This document shows positions 1 through 11,352 of a DNA stretch of 64,000 nt, piece by piece. The position numbers and the translations under genes are program-made. The stretch is from Colias croceus (lineage: Eukaryota > Arthropoda > Insecta > Lepidoptera > Pieridae): the NCBI RefSeq assembly GCF_905220415.1, contig NC_059543.1, positions 3,534,001 to 3,598,000 of the forward strand. Direction: 5' to 3'. Positions within the stretch are counted from its first letter, which is position 1, and the number at the start of each line of letters is the position of its first letter. The notes beneath the pieces were generated by a model. That model was given only the letters and a program-made list of their open reading frames with translations, was not told where the DNA came from and made no database searches.

Positions 1-128
1 GAGGCTCCCTTTCTCATTTTTTAGCACTGAGAGACCGGTTACGGTACTAGACGCTAATACAGCTGTAATAAAGTTGAATATCGCTCCAAATTTAGGGAGC
101 TTCCCCTTAATTTCCAATGTTTTCACAG

Positions 129-3100
129 GAGTGTACCGGCTCGATCTGTCTCGCATACGGGCTGGAGTCGTGTCAATGTGCGCCGCGGAAAGACGACCCG
201 CGGTCCGCGTGCGAGCTGTGCTGCCGCAAGCCGGGCGGGCCCTGCGAGTCGTCCTTCCGCTGGAACACGCCGCCCTTCGACGTGCCCGACATGTACGCTA
301 AACCCGGCACGCCTTGCAATGACTATAATGGGTAAGTAAGAAAGAAAGAAAGAATAATTTATTTTGCCAAAAGCCAACAACAGATATACTTAATAAAATA
401 AAGTAAACATACAAAACAAAGAAAAAGACAAAAGTGTGGCAGACCTTTAGCAAAAAGGGGACCAACTCAGTACTAAGTAGATTAGATCTATGCAGTTTCA
501 GTATTAACGGGTCTGTAGAGGACGGAAACCTGCGCTGCGCGTGCGAGCTAACGTGACGAGTGAAATATACGAATCTAACACAGAAACCTTAATTCTGATG
601 ACAGTCATGTAAATGCTTATGTTAGAACAAGTACCAACGCCTGCCTCCATACGAGATCAAAAAAACTCAATTATTAATGAAGTAACAAGATAGCATATAA
701 CATGTATACAGTAACAGAATTTTAACCAAAAAGTTCTAGACTTAAATTAAGAAGTACCTATTCTAAAAGACGCTCGCTGTTAAGTGCGTTAAACATATGA
801 TGAAGAAATATCAAATAATATATCGCATTTCGAGATCGTTAATAGTTCGATTTCTAATCATTTTAACAAGAAAAATGAAAAAAATCTATACATATAATAA
901 AATCGTAGGAAAGTCAAAACTGTACATTGAATATTTTTTTAAAAGAATACTTGGGCCGTGATCTATAATCGATATAGAAGCCAAAAACATAGTTTTTAGA
1001 ATTTTTGTCTGTTTGTCTGTTTGTCTGTTTGTCTGTTTGTCTGTATGTTTGTCTGGGCTAATCTCGAAAAGTACTGCATAGATTGACTTCAAATTTTGCA
1101 TGAATATTACTAACAGGTCGGGTGAGGCTATAGGCTACATATTATCAAGCTATCACCTACGGGGGAGGAGCTGTGAACCTTTATTTTTCTTACATATTCC
1201 GTGTACTACGACAGCATACAATCTAAAGACTCATGTTTAAATGTTGTTTTTGAGTAAGCCATGCTATTATCTACCTTTACACTATAAAAACTACGTCATT
1301 TATGTAATTTTGGCAGAGAAACAGTTAAATGAATCTTAGCAGTATAAAGACAAATTTGAAACAGCGCCATCTATAGCCAGTGTTATAAAAATCAAACACA
1401 CATTAACTATTGGAAATTAATAATTAAATGACGCATATATAAATGTTGTTTGACAATATCTAGATTGAAACTATAAAAAATATGCCATTTAAGTAACTTG
1501 GGAAGAGAAACATAGTTTAAAGAATGTAAGTTGTATAATGTTAATTTTGTAACAGCGCCATCTATGAGATTTCGTAAAAATCAAATCAATTTACATGTTA
1601 ACACTACTGAATACACTGTTGAAAATTAATAATTTAAATATAATCATGTTATTTATTTAACTCTTTAACCCATATCTTCCCTTCCCTATAAGGTATATTT
1701 CGTGTAAATAATAAATATACTACATTTTTTTAAAGTGAGGGTAGATGTTTATTATTTTAAGTAAAACTAGACACCATTATCTACAGTAATTAATCTAATA
1801 TTGATTGTGTTCATTAGTTACAATTTTAAAAATCTTCGTGTTTTATAAATTTACTAGCTTACCGCCCGCGGCTTCGCCCGCTTTGTCTAAAACCTAATAA
1901 ATTATATACCTTGCTCTTGAATTAGTCTATTTATTTAAAAAACCACATCAAAATCCGTTGCGTAGTTTTAAAGATTTAAGCATACAAAGGGACATAGGGA
2001 CAGAGAAATCGACTTTTGACTATTGAATGCCATAAAACCAAAAATATCAAATGCAATCTTAGTGTTTTGTGAATTTTCACCATCATGCGTTCCCACTAAA
2101 GGTAAGTTGTTACATACAGGTATTTATTTTTTTATAATGATAGCAATTCATGTGTTTTGTTGGTATTATATTATTACACTTTTTGAATGAAATAATAAAA
2201 TGATGAATTGATGAATTCTTTTATATATGACTTTTACAAGATTTTGAGGTGCATTGGGAACAGTAGTTTTTGATAAAATTTTATTTGTAAGTAACTTTTT
2301 TTATAGATTTACAGTTAACTTTTGATTTTTTTATTTACAGATTCAATGCTCATAAAATGATATCGCCTTTGGAAGACGATTTCTGCTGACAATTTTACAA
2401 CACCACTTGAAAATTGATGATTTGATGATAAAGATAGTGGCAGCGAGGATTATGTGGAAATTAGTAATCATCCGCTTCGTTAATTTTTGACTGAAGTTAA
2501 TGTCCAACGTCCAATGGTTCAATCATTGATCAATATCAATAATAGTGTTAATCATAATGGTTCAATCATTGGAAGTATCTCGGGAAATTTTGGAGGATAT
2601 TTTTCAGGAAGGAGAGGAGGGGCAGCCAGCCACATATCAAACTACTACGTTTTAGTACCGAAAAAATGTTATTGCCAAATGAAACGTAAATTTTGCACTC
2701 TTTTGACTTTGCGGTTATCTGATTATAATATTTATCGTTATGGCTATCGAGGTACCGACCGTACTGGGATCAGAGTACATGATATACAGTTCATCATCCA
2801 GGATTGCTAAGAGCATTTTCACACTGAAAAAGATGTTTTCTTTGAATCGTAGTTGCTTCATTTATTTATTTTTAATCATTTTACATAACTAATATGTTTT
2901 ATATTTTATAAATATATAATTTTCATTATTTATAAATAAAATGGATCCAACATAACTTTGTTGTGTATCATTTCTCTATTAATAACCCATAGACATATTT
3001 TCCGAGCGCCCCATTTAAGTTGCGGTCCTGAAATTATAAAAAATTTATGTATACTTTTGCCAAATATGTATAAGCTCATTGCTCAAGCTCATTTTCACAT

Positions 3101-6100
3101 AAAAATAACAAAAACTAAACTACTAAATAAAATAAATTATGTAAAGATTTTATAAGAAAACACAGTATATTTATTAGGAGACGGTGATCTCTTCCAGGCA
3201 AAAGATATTCATCAGCTCAATAAAATTGAATAGTATGTTGTTAGTTATTCTTTAGATTCACAATTGTAATGAGCATTTCCGCATGCAAGTTATTTCAAGT
3301 AGTATCGTAGTTTAGATATATCATAGTTTTGACACATTGAAGTTCCAACAAAACCCTCAAATTTTTGAGCAGAGTTGAGCAAGATAATTTGAAAAATGTG
3401 CCATGTTAAGTATTATAGAAAAGGTTAGTTCGTTGGTGTTCGTTGGTTAAACTTTGACTAACAGTCAAAGTATATTTTAACTAATACTACTTAATACTAA
3501 CTATTATACTTATGTTCAGTATTTATCTGTATTATTATTGCTTGGTAATTAATATATTTTCATGTCGTATACCTAATTATAAACATAAGTTTGATGTGTT
3601 ATTAGCTGGATTTATTGAAGTGAAAACTTTTTTAGCGGCGTTGGGTATAAAATCTTAAACTCGCGTCAGGACACGTGACCATCGAAAAAGCGTAAGACGG
3701 ATGTTAGTTTTTTTAGCCCTTATATTCCATGCGTAAGACAGATACCTACCATTCCAAAATATCAAACATGCTGAACGTTAATAATCAAGTTTTCACTTCT
3801 GCCGGCACTCCCGGAGTGCAACCCGTCTTTTTTTTTACACACTCACAGACTTATAATATTTTATGTTAAAATAGTGTTAATCATATTAATATTTTTTCAC
3901 AATTAAAAATATTTCCTTTTTTCTGATGGTGATGTTATGAGGACCATATTCGGTCATCATTAAAAATCTGTGCGAAAACTATAAACACTTGTGAGGCCCT
4001 CACGGCAGTCACGGATGAATTCTACACATACCCGTGGCCCTGTCGTTGATGCGGCTCGACGGAACACAGTGGGGTTTTGGTCGGTAGGAATCCGACATAA
4101 CCCACGGCCTCTTCCCCGGAGGCCGTGGGTATCTATGCAAGATTTCCCCACTAAAAAAAAAGGCCCTCACGGCAGATCGGGGCGGTCTGACGCGAAGTGG
4201 GGACAGCGTTGTCACTGTATCGCTTTTGCCACGCTTTTCAACAGACTTATTCGATAGTTCAGTTTTGTGTTAAGACCGCTGTGACAACCAACCCGTGAGA
4301 CAAACAAACCCGGTTTCCCCTATTATCCCGTTAGACCGAAACCCTCACTGAGAGGGAATTACGTCTCACTACTGATCACGACAGTCATATTTAATCTCGA
4401 GAATCTGAAACTTTACTCAATATGAAGACCGTTTGACAAATGATAGGGTGTATCATAATATTATTCGATCTCTTGAAGATGAACATGAGCATAAGCAATG
4501 ACTAGAGTAGGGACGCGAATATTACAATTATTTGAGACAAGAACGATTAATATTTGTTTAATGAAAGATTAAGAATTGAAATTATTCAGTCTCTGAAAAC
4601 GGACGAATAGCGAGAGGCCCGTCTTACTGCAGACGATTTCGTCATAGTCTTGATGACTTAGAGGTAAACAATCTACGAATTCGGTGGTGTGGTCCGACAA
4701 ATATAAAAGTGGGTTTGCTTATAACCTCACAATTTATTACAGATCATCTTCTGTATAGGCGATATTAACGTAGTATGTTCTTTGCATGCTTTACATGCTT
4801 TAAAGTGGAGTAAGGAGACGGCTTTCGTTTGAAGATACACCGGAACCTTTGAAATCACTACTTTTAGAGGAACATACTGTGCAATCTAAACTGTTATTAG
4901 ACAATATTCGCTCTTATAGTAGTGCGTTTCAAATGATCCTTTGGTGCTCAATAATTATCAGAAGGTCCTTTCATGCTTACTTTTAAGATACAAGGTCAAG
5001 TTTACCATTTGATAGGATCCCTTTTGCCTGAAGGCCAACCTAAGTTTGTTTAAATATATTTTGTATTCGACTACAATGAATAGTGGAATACAAGAAATCA
5101 ATATTTCTCAAATTTAAAACTGAACTCATTTCACAATTATTTTAGAACAGGTTAATTCGTATGTATGCAGTTTTAAATCGACATTAGAAGCTTTTCCTCA
5201 AGATGGTGATATCGGCACTCAGGAACTCCCTGGACGTGTTATAACGCCCAGGCCACAGTATTACAATTTTTCCTACAGTAGAGCAACGAATGTATTTTCG
5301 CATAGCAACGGAGGGGAACTCGCGGGGGGTCAAGTGACGCGGGCCACGTACCACAAACATGCTTAGTTTGTGGTACCGAGCGCGAAAGAAAGTCATCGTG
5401 TTTTTAGTAAAGTTACTATGTATACTGACGTAATTTAATACTTAGGTACATATTCTATAATGGTGCGCTCAAACTGTTAATCTACATTTAATTTAGATTA
5501 TTATTTGAAATACTAAGTAATGTAGAATTTAAATCACATTCATTTATGTTGTCTTTAGATTTTAAGATTTTCTTATCAGTGTTCAATTTTAATGTAGTTA
5601 AATTTTATAAGAGACAATAATTAAGAACATTCAAAAATAAAGTGTCACGTATTTTTTTTTAAACGACGAATGACGAAAAACGACGTAATCGCGGACGAAG
5701 TCGCGGTCAACAGCTAGTGAAAAATAAAATGTTCATCCAGTTACTGCGACGTGTTCCAACGGTGCCGCGAGGTGGACCCGTCGGGCCCGCTGGCCACGCT
5801 GCGCAAGCTGCTGCTGTCGGACGAGAGCCTCGCCGGCTTCCGGCGCTGGGTGCTGCGCCACTGGTACGCCGTGCTGCTCATACTGCTCGCCGTTATTGCG
5901 CTCCTGGTACGTCGTGCTCATGTTGTGTTACCGTGTTGTAAAAAAAAAATGTTTTTTTTTTTTTATAAATTGAGATAATAAGTACTACGTATGGAGGAGA
6001 CACCACGAACAAAATCTGTGCGCCATTTTTTTGCTCTAAGTTTTAAAAATTATTATCTAGTTAGGTAAGTACTTACCGATGAAAGTTATTCCTTTGCACT

Positions 6101-9100
6101 TTTCCGTATTATTTGTGCAATATCGTAACACAGACGAAGGCATATTTGATGCGTTTCACTTTAAAACAAATGAAAAATGAGCGTGCAGTTACGCCATATG
6201 GCGTATGTTGAGCGGAACATAAGTGTTGAAGGCGGTGTCCTCTCCATAATATGTATATCTCAATGTTTTTTAAGGTATTTTGCGTTTGTCCTAAATTTCG
6301 GGATATTATTTAAAATTAAGAGTTGAACAACATTTTTGATGATTTATTATTATAAACAAATATGGTAAAATACTTTGAATCATTTTCTTTTCATAAGTAT
6401 TTGCAAATTTATTTCTAAAGGTTATGAAAAATTTTCAATATGCTGAAATATCCGGCTTAGTAACTATTTATTAATTGATCATCTGCAGTCTTGCATAGAC
6501 TTTTTACTTTTCTTAAAAAAATAATGTCAATGTATTTTGTTCTTTAGCGCTGTTGCAGAATTTTAGACTCTGTAACAGAAATCGAGGTTAAGGAATAGAA
6601 TCACATTCTTAGTCCAAGGTATTATAAAACAATGGAATCTGTTTGTCGCCAGATACATAGAGCGAGCATAAAAAGTAGGGATGTAACGATACCGATACTG
6701 ACACATCGGCCGATATAATCGGCAAGCCGATATATCGGTATCGCCTATTATAAAACAACCGATATCGAAATCAAACAATTGAAAAAACCGCGCCCAATGA
6801 ACGATGCGGGAGGCCACCCGGGCCCGCGCGCGGGCACTTTGTTTTCTGAAAAAACTCTACCAATAGTAAACTTTGATTAGGTACTGATTGTATACAGTGC
6901 ATTACTTGAAGTTTAACTGACTTTGTAAAATAGTAATACTTAAATAAATGATGTTTTCTTGTTTTTTGATTTGGCATTTTTATTTAAAAGAATACGATTT
7001 ACAGTTGAGGCTCTGTTAAATTTTGGTAACCTTTATACATTATTCACTATTTATTTTTCTACCAAGCCATGGATATTGGTATCGGTATCGCCGATTTTTT
7101 TACTGCAAATATCGGTATCCTATCGGCAATATCATGTATCGTTACATCACTATAAAAGGTTTATTCATTAGTTATTAGCTACTTATCATTGAGAATTTGT
7201 ATAATAAGTACTCATGAATCCGTAATAAGTAGTAAGAGCTAGAATTAAAGCCAGAATGTGTCAAGTATTAGAGATTGAATTATAAAATTTATGATACTGT
7301 GCTTGAAAATTATGTATGATGATAATATTATGTACATGATAATAGAAAACAGAAGCTTTAAAATAATTCAATATCTGTTTTAAAAATTATCTTTTATTCT
7401 ATTTACGTCATTTACATAATAGCTACATAGGTAATTCGTCAAAATTTAAAAAGTACTATATATTTTTTTAAAGTACTAGAAATTTAAAATAAATGAATAC
7501 ATAACATTGAAAAGTGTACAATAGGCGGCCTTATTGCTTAAAAACAATCTCTTCCAGGCAACCATAAAAATAAAGGACATGTAAGACATTGTTAAAAAGC
7601 GAACGATGATTTTATACATATCCAAAATTAATGAATTTTCTCATAAATATTTCAGGTGGCCAGTACCCGTTTCCTGGGTCGTCACGCTAAGAAGATCAAA
7701 TCAGTCACAATCATTCACTCATCCACTACAGAAACCGTCCGCCTGCCGGATGCCGCTGACCAGATGATTGTACATACTGCTGTCAGGTAAGCCATATTTT
7801 CAAAAGAATTTTAACTGTAGCACAATATGAATGATATGTTTATAATATGTGTACACACATCTGTATCCAGGTGATTTATGTATTACTTTATATAAAAAAA
7901 AATGTGTGCGTGTACTAGAGTACACACGTAAGAAGTGAAACTTAGGGATAAGAAAAAGTTGGCGCGTAACGCAAAAATGTCACGCCTACGGCGTAAGGCA
8001 AAAATGTCACGCCTACGGCGTAACGCAAAAATGTCACGCCTACGGCGTAACGCAAAAATGTCACGCCTACAGCGTAACGCAAAAATGTTACACTAAATTT
8101 TTGTCCAACCCCGATAAAGAAGTTTCACTTCAAAAAAATGTGTGCGTGTACTAGTGTACACACGCAAGAAGTGAAACTTCTTTATGACCTTATTTTTCAA
8201 AAAATAATTTACTATAATATATGCAACTTTACAGAAATACGTCGAATCACGCGTGGTAGGTTTAAGTAAAAAATGGAGCGTAACTGAAAAATGTCACGCG
8301 TAGTAACGAAAAAATGTTACACTAATTTTTTTTCCAACCCCGGTAAAGAAGTTTCACTTTAAAAATATCTAATAGTCTGTTGTAATATATATTTAACTGG
8401 ACTTTTATAATATTGTGTAGCTTTGTAATTAAAGTGGAATATCGTAATATCATACAATCTTTTTTATCAGGATAGGTTTTTGTTAGTTATACATTACATT
8501 TTACATTTGTTGTTATAGGTCGAAGCTTCCTCTTAAAAAGAAGGTGGCACTCCGCACACGCGCCTACAGAGGCAAGAAGGATCAAACAAATAAACAGAGT
8601 GACAAAGCGTCGCCTTCGCATGCCGCTAAAAACGGCAAGAAACGGGTATGTAAAACGTCTTTTACAATTTTTAACCTAAAAATTATTTTTATCTTTAATA
8701 AAAATACGATTTTAAAATAAGTGAGATTCTGTAATATAACAATATTTACTGTTTTTCAGAAACCAACTCCGCAGGCGAAATTAGATGATGCTATTAAAGT
8801 AGCTAAAGAAGCGACTGCCGTTGTAACCAATGCAGATGGGAAGTCGCCGAAACACGTGATATTATCTAAACATAAGGGAAAAGTCAAGAAAAGAAAGCTA
8901 AAAATGAAGAAAGAAACAATAGATTACAGTTCAATGCAAAAACATCCGTCATCGCCGATAAAGGACACTGAAGCTTTAACTAAAGTTCAGAAGTGGCTTC
9001 TCAGCTCACCGCAACCTTCGTCAATACCCAAGTCTAAATCAATACCAGTAGGACTTACTGAAAGAACACATAGACAAATCTCTAAAGGCTCGCGAAAAAC

Positions 9101-10334
9101 GAGACCTTCTAAGAGCGCAACAAATCTGTTCTCAGGAGAAAAAGCTAGACTACAAGTAGTGTTTAAACCTCCATTTAGATTTAGTGTAAAAATTTGTAAA
9201 AGCGACAAAACTAAAGTCGTCCTAGATAAGTCTTCGAAACCCGAACTCGAAAGAAAACGCCACGATTCACTACCTCAACAGACTTGCCCCGCTGATCTTG
9301 GAAAATCGAATCTCAATATTAAACATTTAAATTCAAATAAAAATACAATAGACAATACAACGAACGTCCAAACCTCGGACGCGCCTCAGCCAGAGAATGT
9401 CAGTCACGGGTATGAAAACTTGCTACCTCGCAGTACAAGTGATTGCAAACTGGGGAAGAAATCCTCGGAAACTAAAGTTCGAGCCGGCCACAAGAAGAGC
9501 AACTCTGTAGGTCAAAAACGTGACACGACAGAGAGTCGTCAAAATCTCATCTCTCAAGATGAGTTTGATAACACACACGTTTATGAAAACGTCGTGTTGT
9601 CGCAAGATACGTTCGTTCCAAAGAGTTGTAGTATGCCACGAAGGCAAAACTCCGCCGTCATATCTCGGCAGAGCAGTTACGGCCATCTACCTCGAGCTCA
9701 AATCCGCCCACATAGACATAGTACTAACAATATAAGCAGGTCTCGAAATAATAGCAACAGTGGACTAGAACACTTTTACAATATCATTGAGACGTTGAGG
9801 CGAGACAACGCAAACACATGTAACACGAACACCAGCAGTTCCTCTGGCAGTAGTCGTGAGATTTCGAAAGGCAGCATAAAACAAGGGATTAGAACGTCCC
9901 GACAAAATAGTCTAGTCGACGGCCGACCGAGTATTTCTGAGACTGCCAAATTAAAAAGACAACTCAGTGAAATAGAGCTTGATAAATCACAAAACAACGA
10001 TAATAAGCTTAGGGGCTTCCAATTAGTAGTGGGCAAAGAAAAGCTTAAGCGGCAATTGAGTGACAATGAACTGACGAGGTCACGCTTGCAGCTGGCGATG
10101 CCGATGTCCGCGGGAGCCGAACCGCGGCAGCCATTTTGTTGGAATAAACGATCCAGTTTAGATTGTGAGGAGTCATTGGGGGCGAACCGCGTGCCGAAAG
10201 CTCGCAACAACACAAAGCGCACCAATTACACGTTCGGCGAACTGAAGAACACCGTCCCGAATGCCAGCGAAGCGTCGACAGCAGACGGCATCCACATCTC
10301 ACCAGAAGAATTCCTCAAAATAATCGATAACTAA
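129..10334 (+). CDS. kul: ADAM10-family metalloprotease, C-terminal part (kuzbanian-like); 5' end outside window
   Basis: Five coding exons join in frame: 129-331, 5741-5906, 7656-7786, 8519-8645 and 8760-10334, all with AG acceptors and GT donors; together about 733 residues to a TAA stop. Exon 129-331 encodes the ADAM10-type cysteine-rich region (ECTGSICLAYGLESC, GTPCNDYNG). The next completes it (YCDVFQRC, DPSGPLATLRKLL) and adds one membrane span, WYAVLLILLAVIALL. The remaining exons make a long basic, serine-rich cytoplasmic tail. The prodomain, zinc-binding catalytic domain and disintegrin region must lie upstream of the window. Family members are type I membrane sheddases that cut substrates such as Notch. 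The juxtamembrane tail lacks the CAVHTPSSNP-like stretch I expect in Kuzbanian/ADAM10, so I favour the paralogue kuzbanian-like. The family call is firm; the paralogue call is not. The tail contains YENL/YENV tyrosine motifs and a repeated LKRQLS motif. Confidence 0.85.
890..1190. repeat. Dispersed repeat with an 8-bp tandem tract
   Basis: Begins AATCGTAGGA and includes GGGCTAATCTCGAAAAGTAC. It resembles 18650-18975 (AATCGTAGGATTCAAAAC, then GGGCTAACT and AAAAGTACTG), so it is a dispersed family. Inside it, 1004-1055 is a run of about six TTTGTCTG units, the last ones imperfect. The antisense reading of this tract is a low-complexity ORF and not a gene. Confidence 0.6.
1855..2030. repeat. Dispersed repeat with CCGCCCGCGGCTTCGCCCG head
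   Basis: Carries the GC-rich head seen again at 46825-47085 and, inverted, at 61675-61880, followed by a diverged AT-rich body ending in a phrase like CATACAAAGGGACATAGGGA. I know this head as a very common short repeat of lepidopteran genomes; I cannot assign it a class from this copy. Confidence 0.55.
3990..4215. repeat. GC-rich repeat fragment with a 12-bp perfect hairpin
   Basis: An island of GC-rich sequence in an AT-rich intron. The phrase GGCCCTCACGGCAG occurs twice, near 3995 and 4162. At 4100-4111 and 4119-4130 the arms ACCCACGGCCTC and GAGGCCGTGGGT pair perfectly around a 7-nt loop. The composition suggests a fragment of a mobile element, perhaps a LINE. No conserved reading frame is visible. 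Confidence 0.4.
6676..7152. mobile_element. Short hAT-like nonautonomous element (MITE)
   Basis: Ends are inverted repeats: TAGGGATGTAACGATAC on the left, and on the right the complement of TAGTGATGTAACGATAC. Flanks are an imperfect 8-bp duplication (left TAAAAAGT, right TAAAAGGT). The interior next to each end is rich in CGATAT/ATATCGG dyads. There is no transposase. An 8-bp duplication with these termini fits hAT; exact edges are uncertain by one base. Confidence 0.6.
7515..7570. repeat. Diverged copy of the hairpin-tail repeat
   Basis: GTGTACAATAGGCGGCCTTATTGC, split here as GTGTACAATAGG and CGGCCTTATTGC, is followed by AATCTCTTCCAGGCAACC. This is a diverged version of the tail found intact at 11222-11352 and 50271-50401. 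Confidence 0.55.
7892..8130. mobile_element. MITE copy 1, containing a 27-bp tandem array
   Basis: Starts with a dyad-rich segment (GTGTACTAGAGTACACAC) followed by AAGAAGTGAAACTT, and ends TAAAGAAGTTTCACTT, so the ends are inverted around AAGTGAAACTTC. It abuts a second, shorter member of the same family at 8131-8360. It lies in an intron of the ADAM10-family gene. Confidence 0.55.
7970..8089. repeat. 27-bp tandem repeat, four full units plus a partial unit
   Basis: The unit reads CGCAAAAATGTCACG then CCTACGGCGTAA. Starts fall at 7970, 7997, 8024, 8051 and a partial at 8078. Units differ by one or two bases (GGCAAAA in unit 2, CTACAGCG in unit 4). Each contains the near-dyad ACGCCTACGGCGT. 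There is no spacer, so it is a minisatellite and not a CRISPR array. Confidence 0.85.
8131..8360. mobile_element. MITE copy 2, adjacent to copy 1
   Basis: Repeats the layout of 7892-8130: GTGTACTAGTGTACAC dyad, AAGAAGTGAAACTTCTTTA, then AATGTCACGCGTAG, AATGTTACACTAA, CCAACCCCGGTAAAGAAG and TTTCACTTT. It has a single diverged 27-bp unit where copy 1 has an array. Confidence 0.55.
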
Positions 10335-11011
10335 CATTCCGTGTGGACATTTAGGTGTTAAATATTTTTTACGAACAATATAATCGCTGTGTAAATTGTT
10401 AGGTATTTGCGATGTGTATCTATTGCTAATTGATGTAAATATTATATTCGCTTCTTTAATATTAAGAATGAACAAACCTGCCACTGAAACAGACCATTGT
10501 TTAGTTGAAGTGTGCTCTCATTGTAAAATGCCTCAATAAGTAATAGGAAAAACCTGAGTTCATTTAAAACCTCTAACGATCGATTTGAAGTTTATTCGTT
10601 TCGTTCATCTGTGTTAAAAATTTTAAAGGGATAAAAAACAAATTGTGTACGTTAATTAAAGGATTTTAATTAATATTAAATATCGTTCACAAAGTTATCT
10701 CGGATAGTAAGTTTAGATTTTTTTTATTAAAACAGTAAATTATGTAAATTATTTACTTAAACTACCAATGGTCTCGTTTCACTGTATGATCTCTATAAAT
10801 GAATCTCTATTTTTTCTACATAACCTATTGTACAAAATGACTCATACCTATGTAAAGTGTTCATATAGAATTATTTCAAATTATTCATGTATGTATTTTT
10901 CTTTTAATTCTTCATATTATTTTCTTTACAAACTAACTAATATTACTGGCATTATTTCGATGTTGAACTATATTATAATAATATGAATAAGTAACGTAAT
11001 GTGGTAAGTAC

Positions 11012-11017
11012 AATAAA
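11012..11017 (+). terminator. Candidate poly(A) signal of the ADAM10-family gene
   Basis: AATAAA about 680 bases after the stop; another lies at 11164-11169. Later ones also exist, so which is used cannot be told from sequence. Confidence 0.35.
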
Positions 11018-11221
11018 ATAATAATTATCAAGCTAATGAATTTCGCTTTTTATATTTTATTTTAAATGTCTGTCAATTAAATATGTCAATCTGTTATAAA
11101 CATTAATATTTTATATAATTCCTTTTAAATATCCATATAAAACTGCTAAATGCCAATTATCGTAATAAAGTTAGGGCCCCGTAACGTATTTGATTAATGC
11201 AAGAATATAAATAACATATAT

Positions 11222-11352
11222 TTATTTATTTAATTATTTATTGCACACACAAAAGAAATAGAGACACATAAAGTACAGATAAGAGGAAAATAATGTGTAC
11301 AAACGGTGGCCTTATCGCTAGATAGCGATCTCTTCCAGGCCACCGTAAGTAA
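11222..11352. repeat. Hairpin-tail repeat, copy A
   Basis: TTTATTTATTTAATTATTTA, then TTGCACACACAAAAGAAAT, and near the end ATCGCTAGATAGCGAT followed by CTCTTCCAGGCCACC. It matches 50271-50401 almost base for base. ATCGCT/AGCGAT forms a short stem, and GGTGGCC/GGCCACC can close around it. I recall this tail as widespread in lepidopteran DNA, probably the 3' end of a retroelement. Confidence 0.75.

Larger units (their letters stand above)
332..5740 (+). other. Large intron of the ADAM10-family gene, repeat-rich
   Basis: This 5.4-kb intron starts at GTAAGT and ends at CCAG, and splice phase is kept (GG plus T makes the glycine). It holds the repeats listed separately (890-1190, 1855-2030, 3990-4215). 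Around 2350-2810 lies a coding-like remnant: an ATG at about 2357, then an acidic stretch readable as DSGSEDYVEISNHPLR before a stop, with stops in all frames. It may be a decayed transposase start, but I cannot assign a family. The rest is AT-rich without recognisable content. Confidence 0.6.
5907..7655 (+). other. Intron of the ADAM10-family gene
   Basis: Starts GTACGT and ends TTTCAG, phase 0. Apart from the hAT-like element at 6676-7152 and the hairpin-tail copy at 7515-7570 it is AT-rich with nothing recognisable. Confidence 0.6.

Noticed and set aside
1004..1055. DKQTNRQTDKQTK-like peptide from the antisense of an 8-bp repeat
   Set aside because: Pure translation of a microsatellite-like tract.
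2487..2810. 107-codon frame in the first intron
   Set aside because: No family recognised, and surrounding frames are broken. Kept only as a possible transposon remnant.
7970..8089. Regular 27-bp repeats resembling a CRISPR array
   Set aside because: Units are directly adjacent without unique spacers, and the genome is eukaryotic; this is a minisatellite in a MITE.
9776..10225. 149-codon minus-strand frame opposite the ADAM10-family tail
   Set aside because: Antisense shadow of a well-supported exon.
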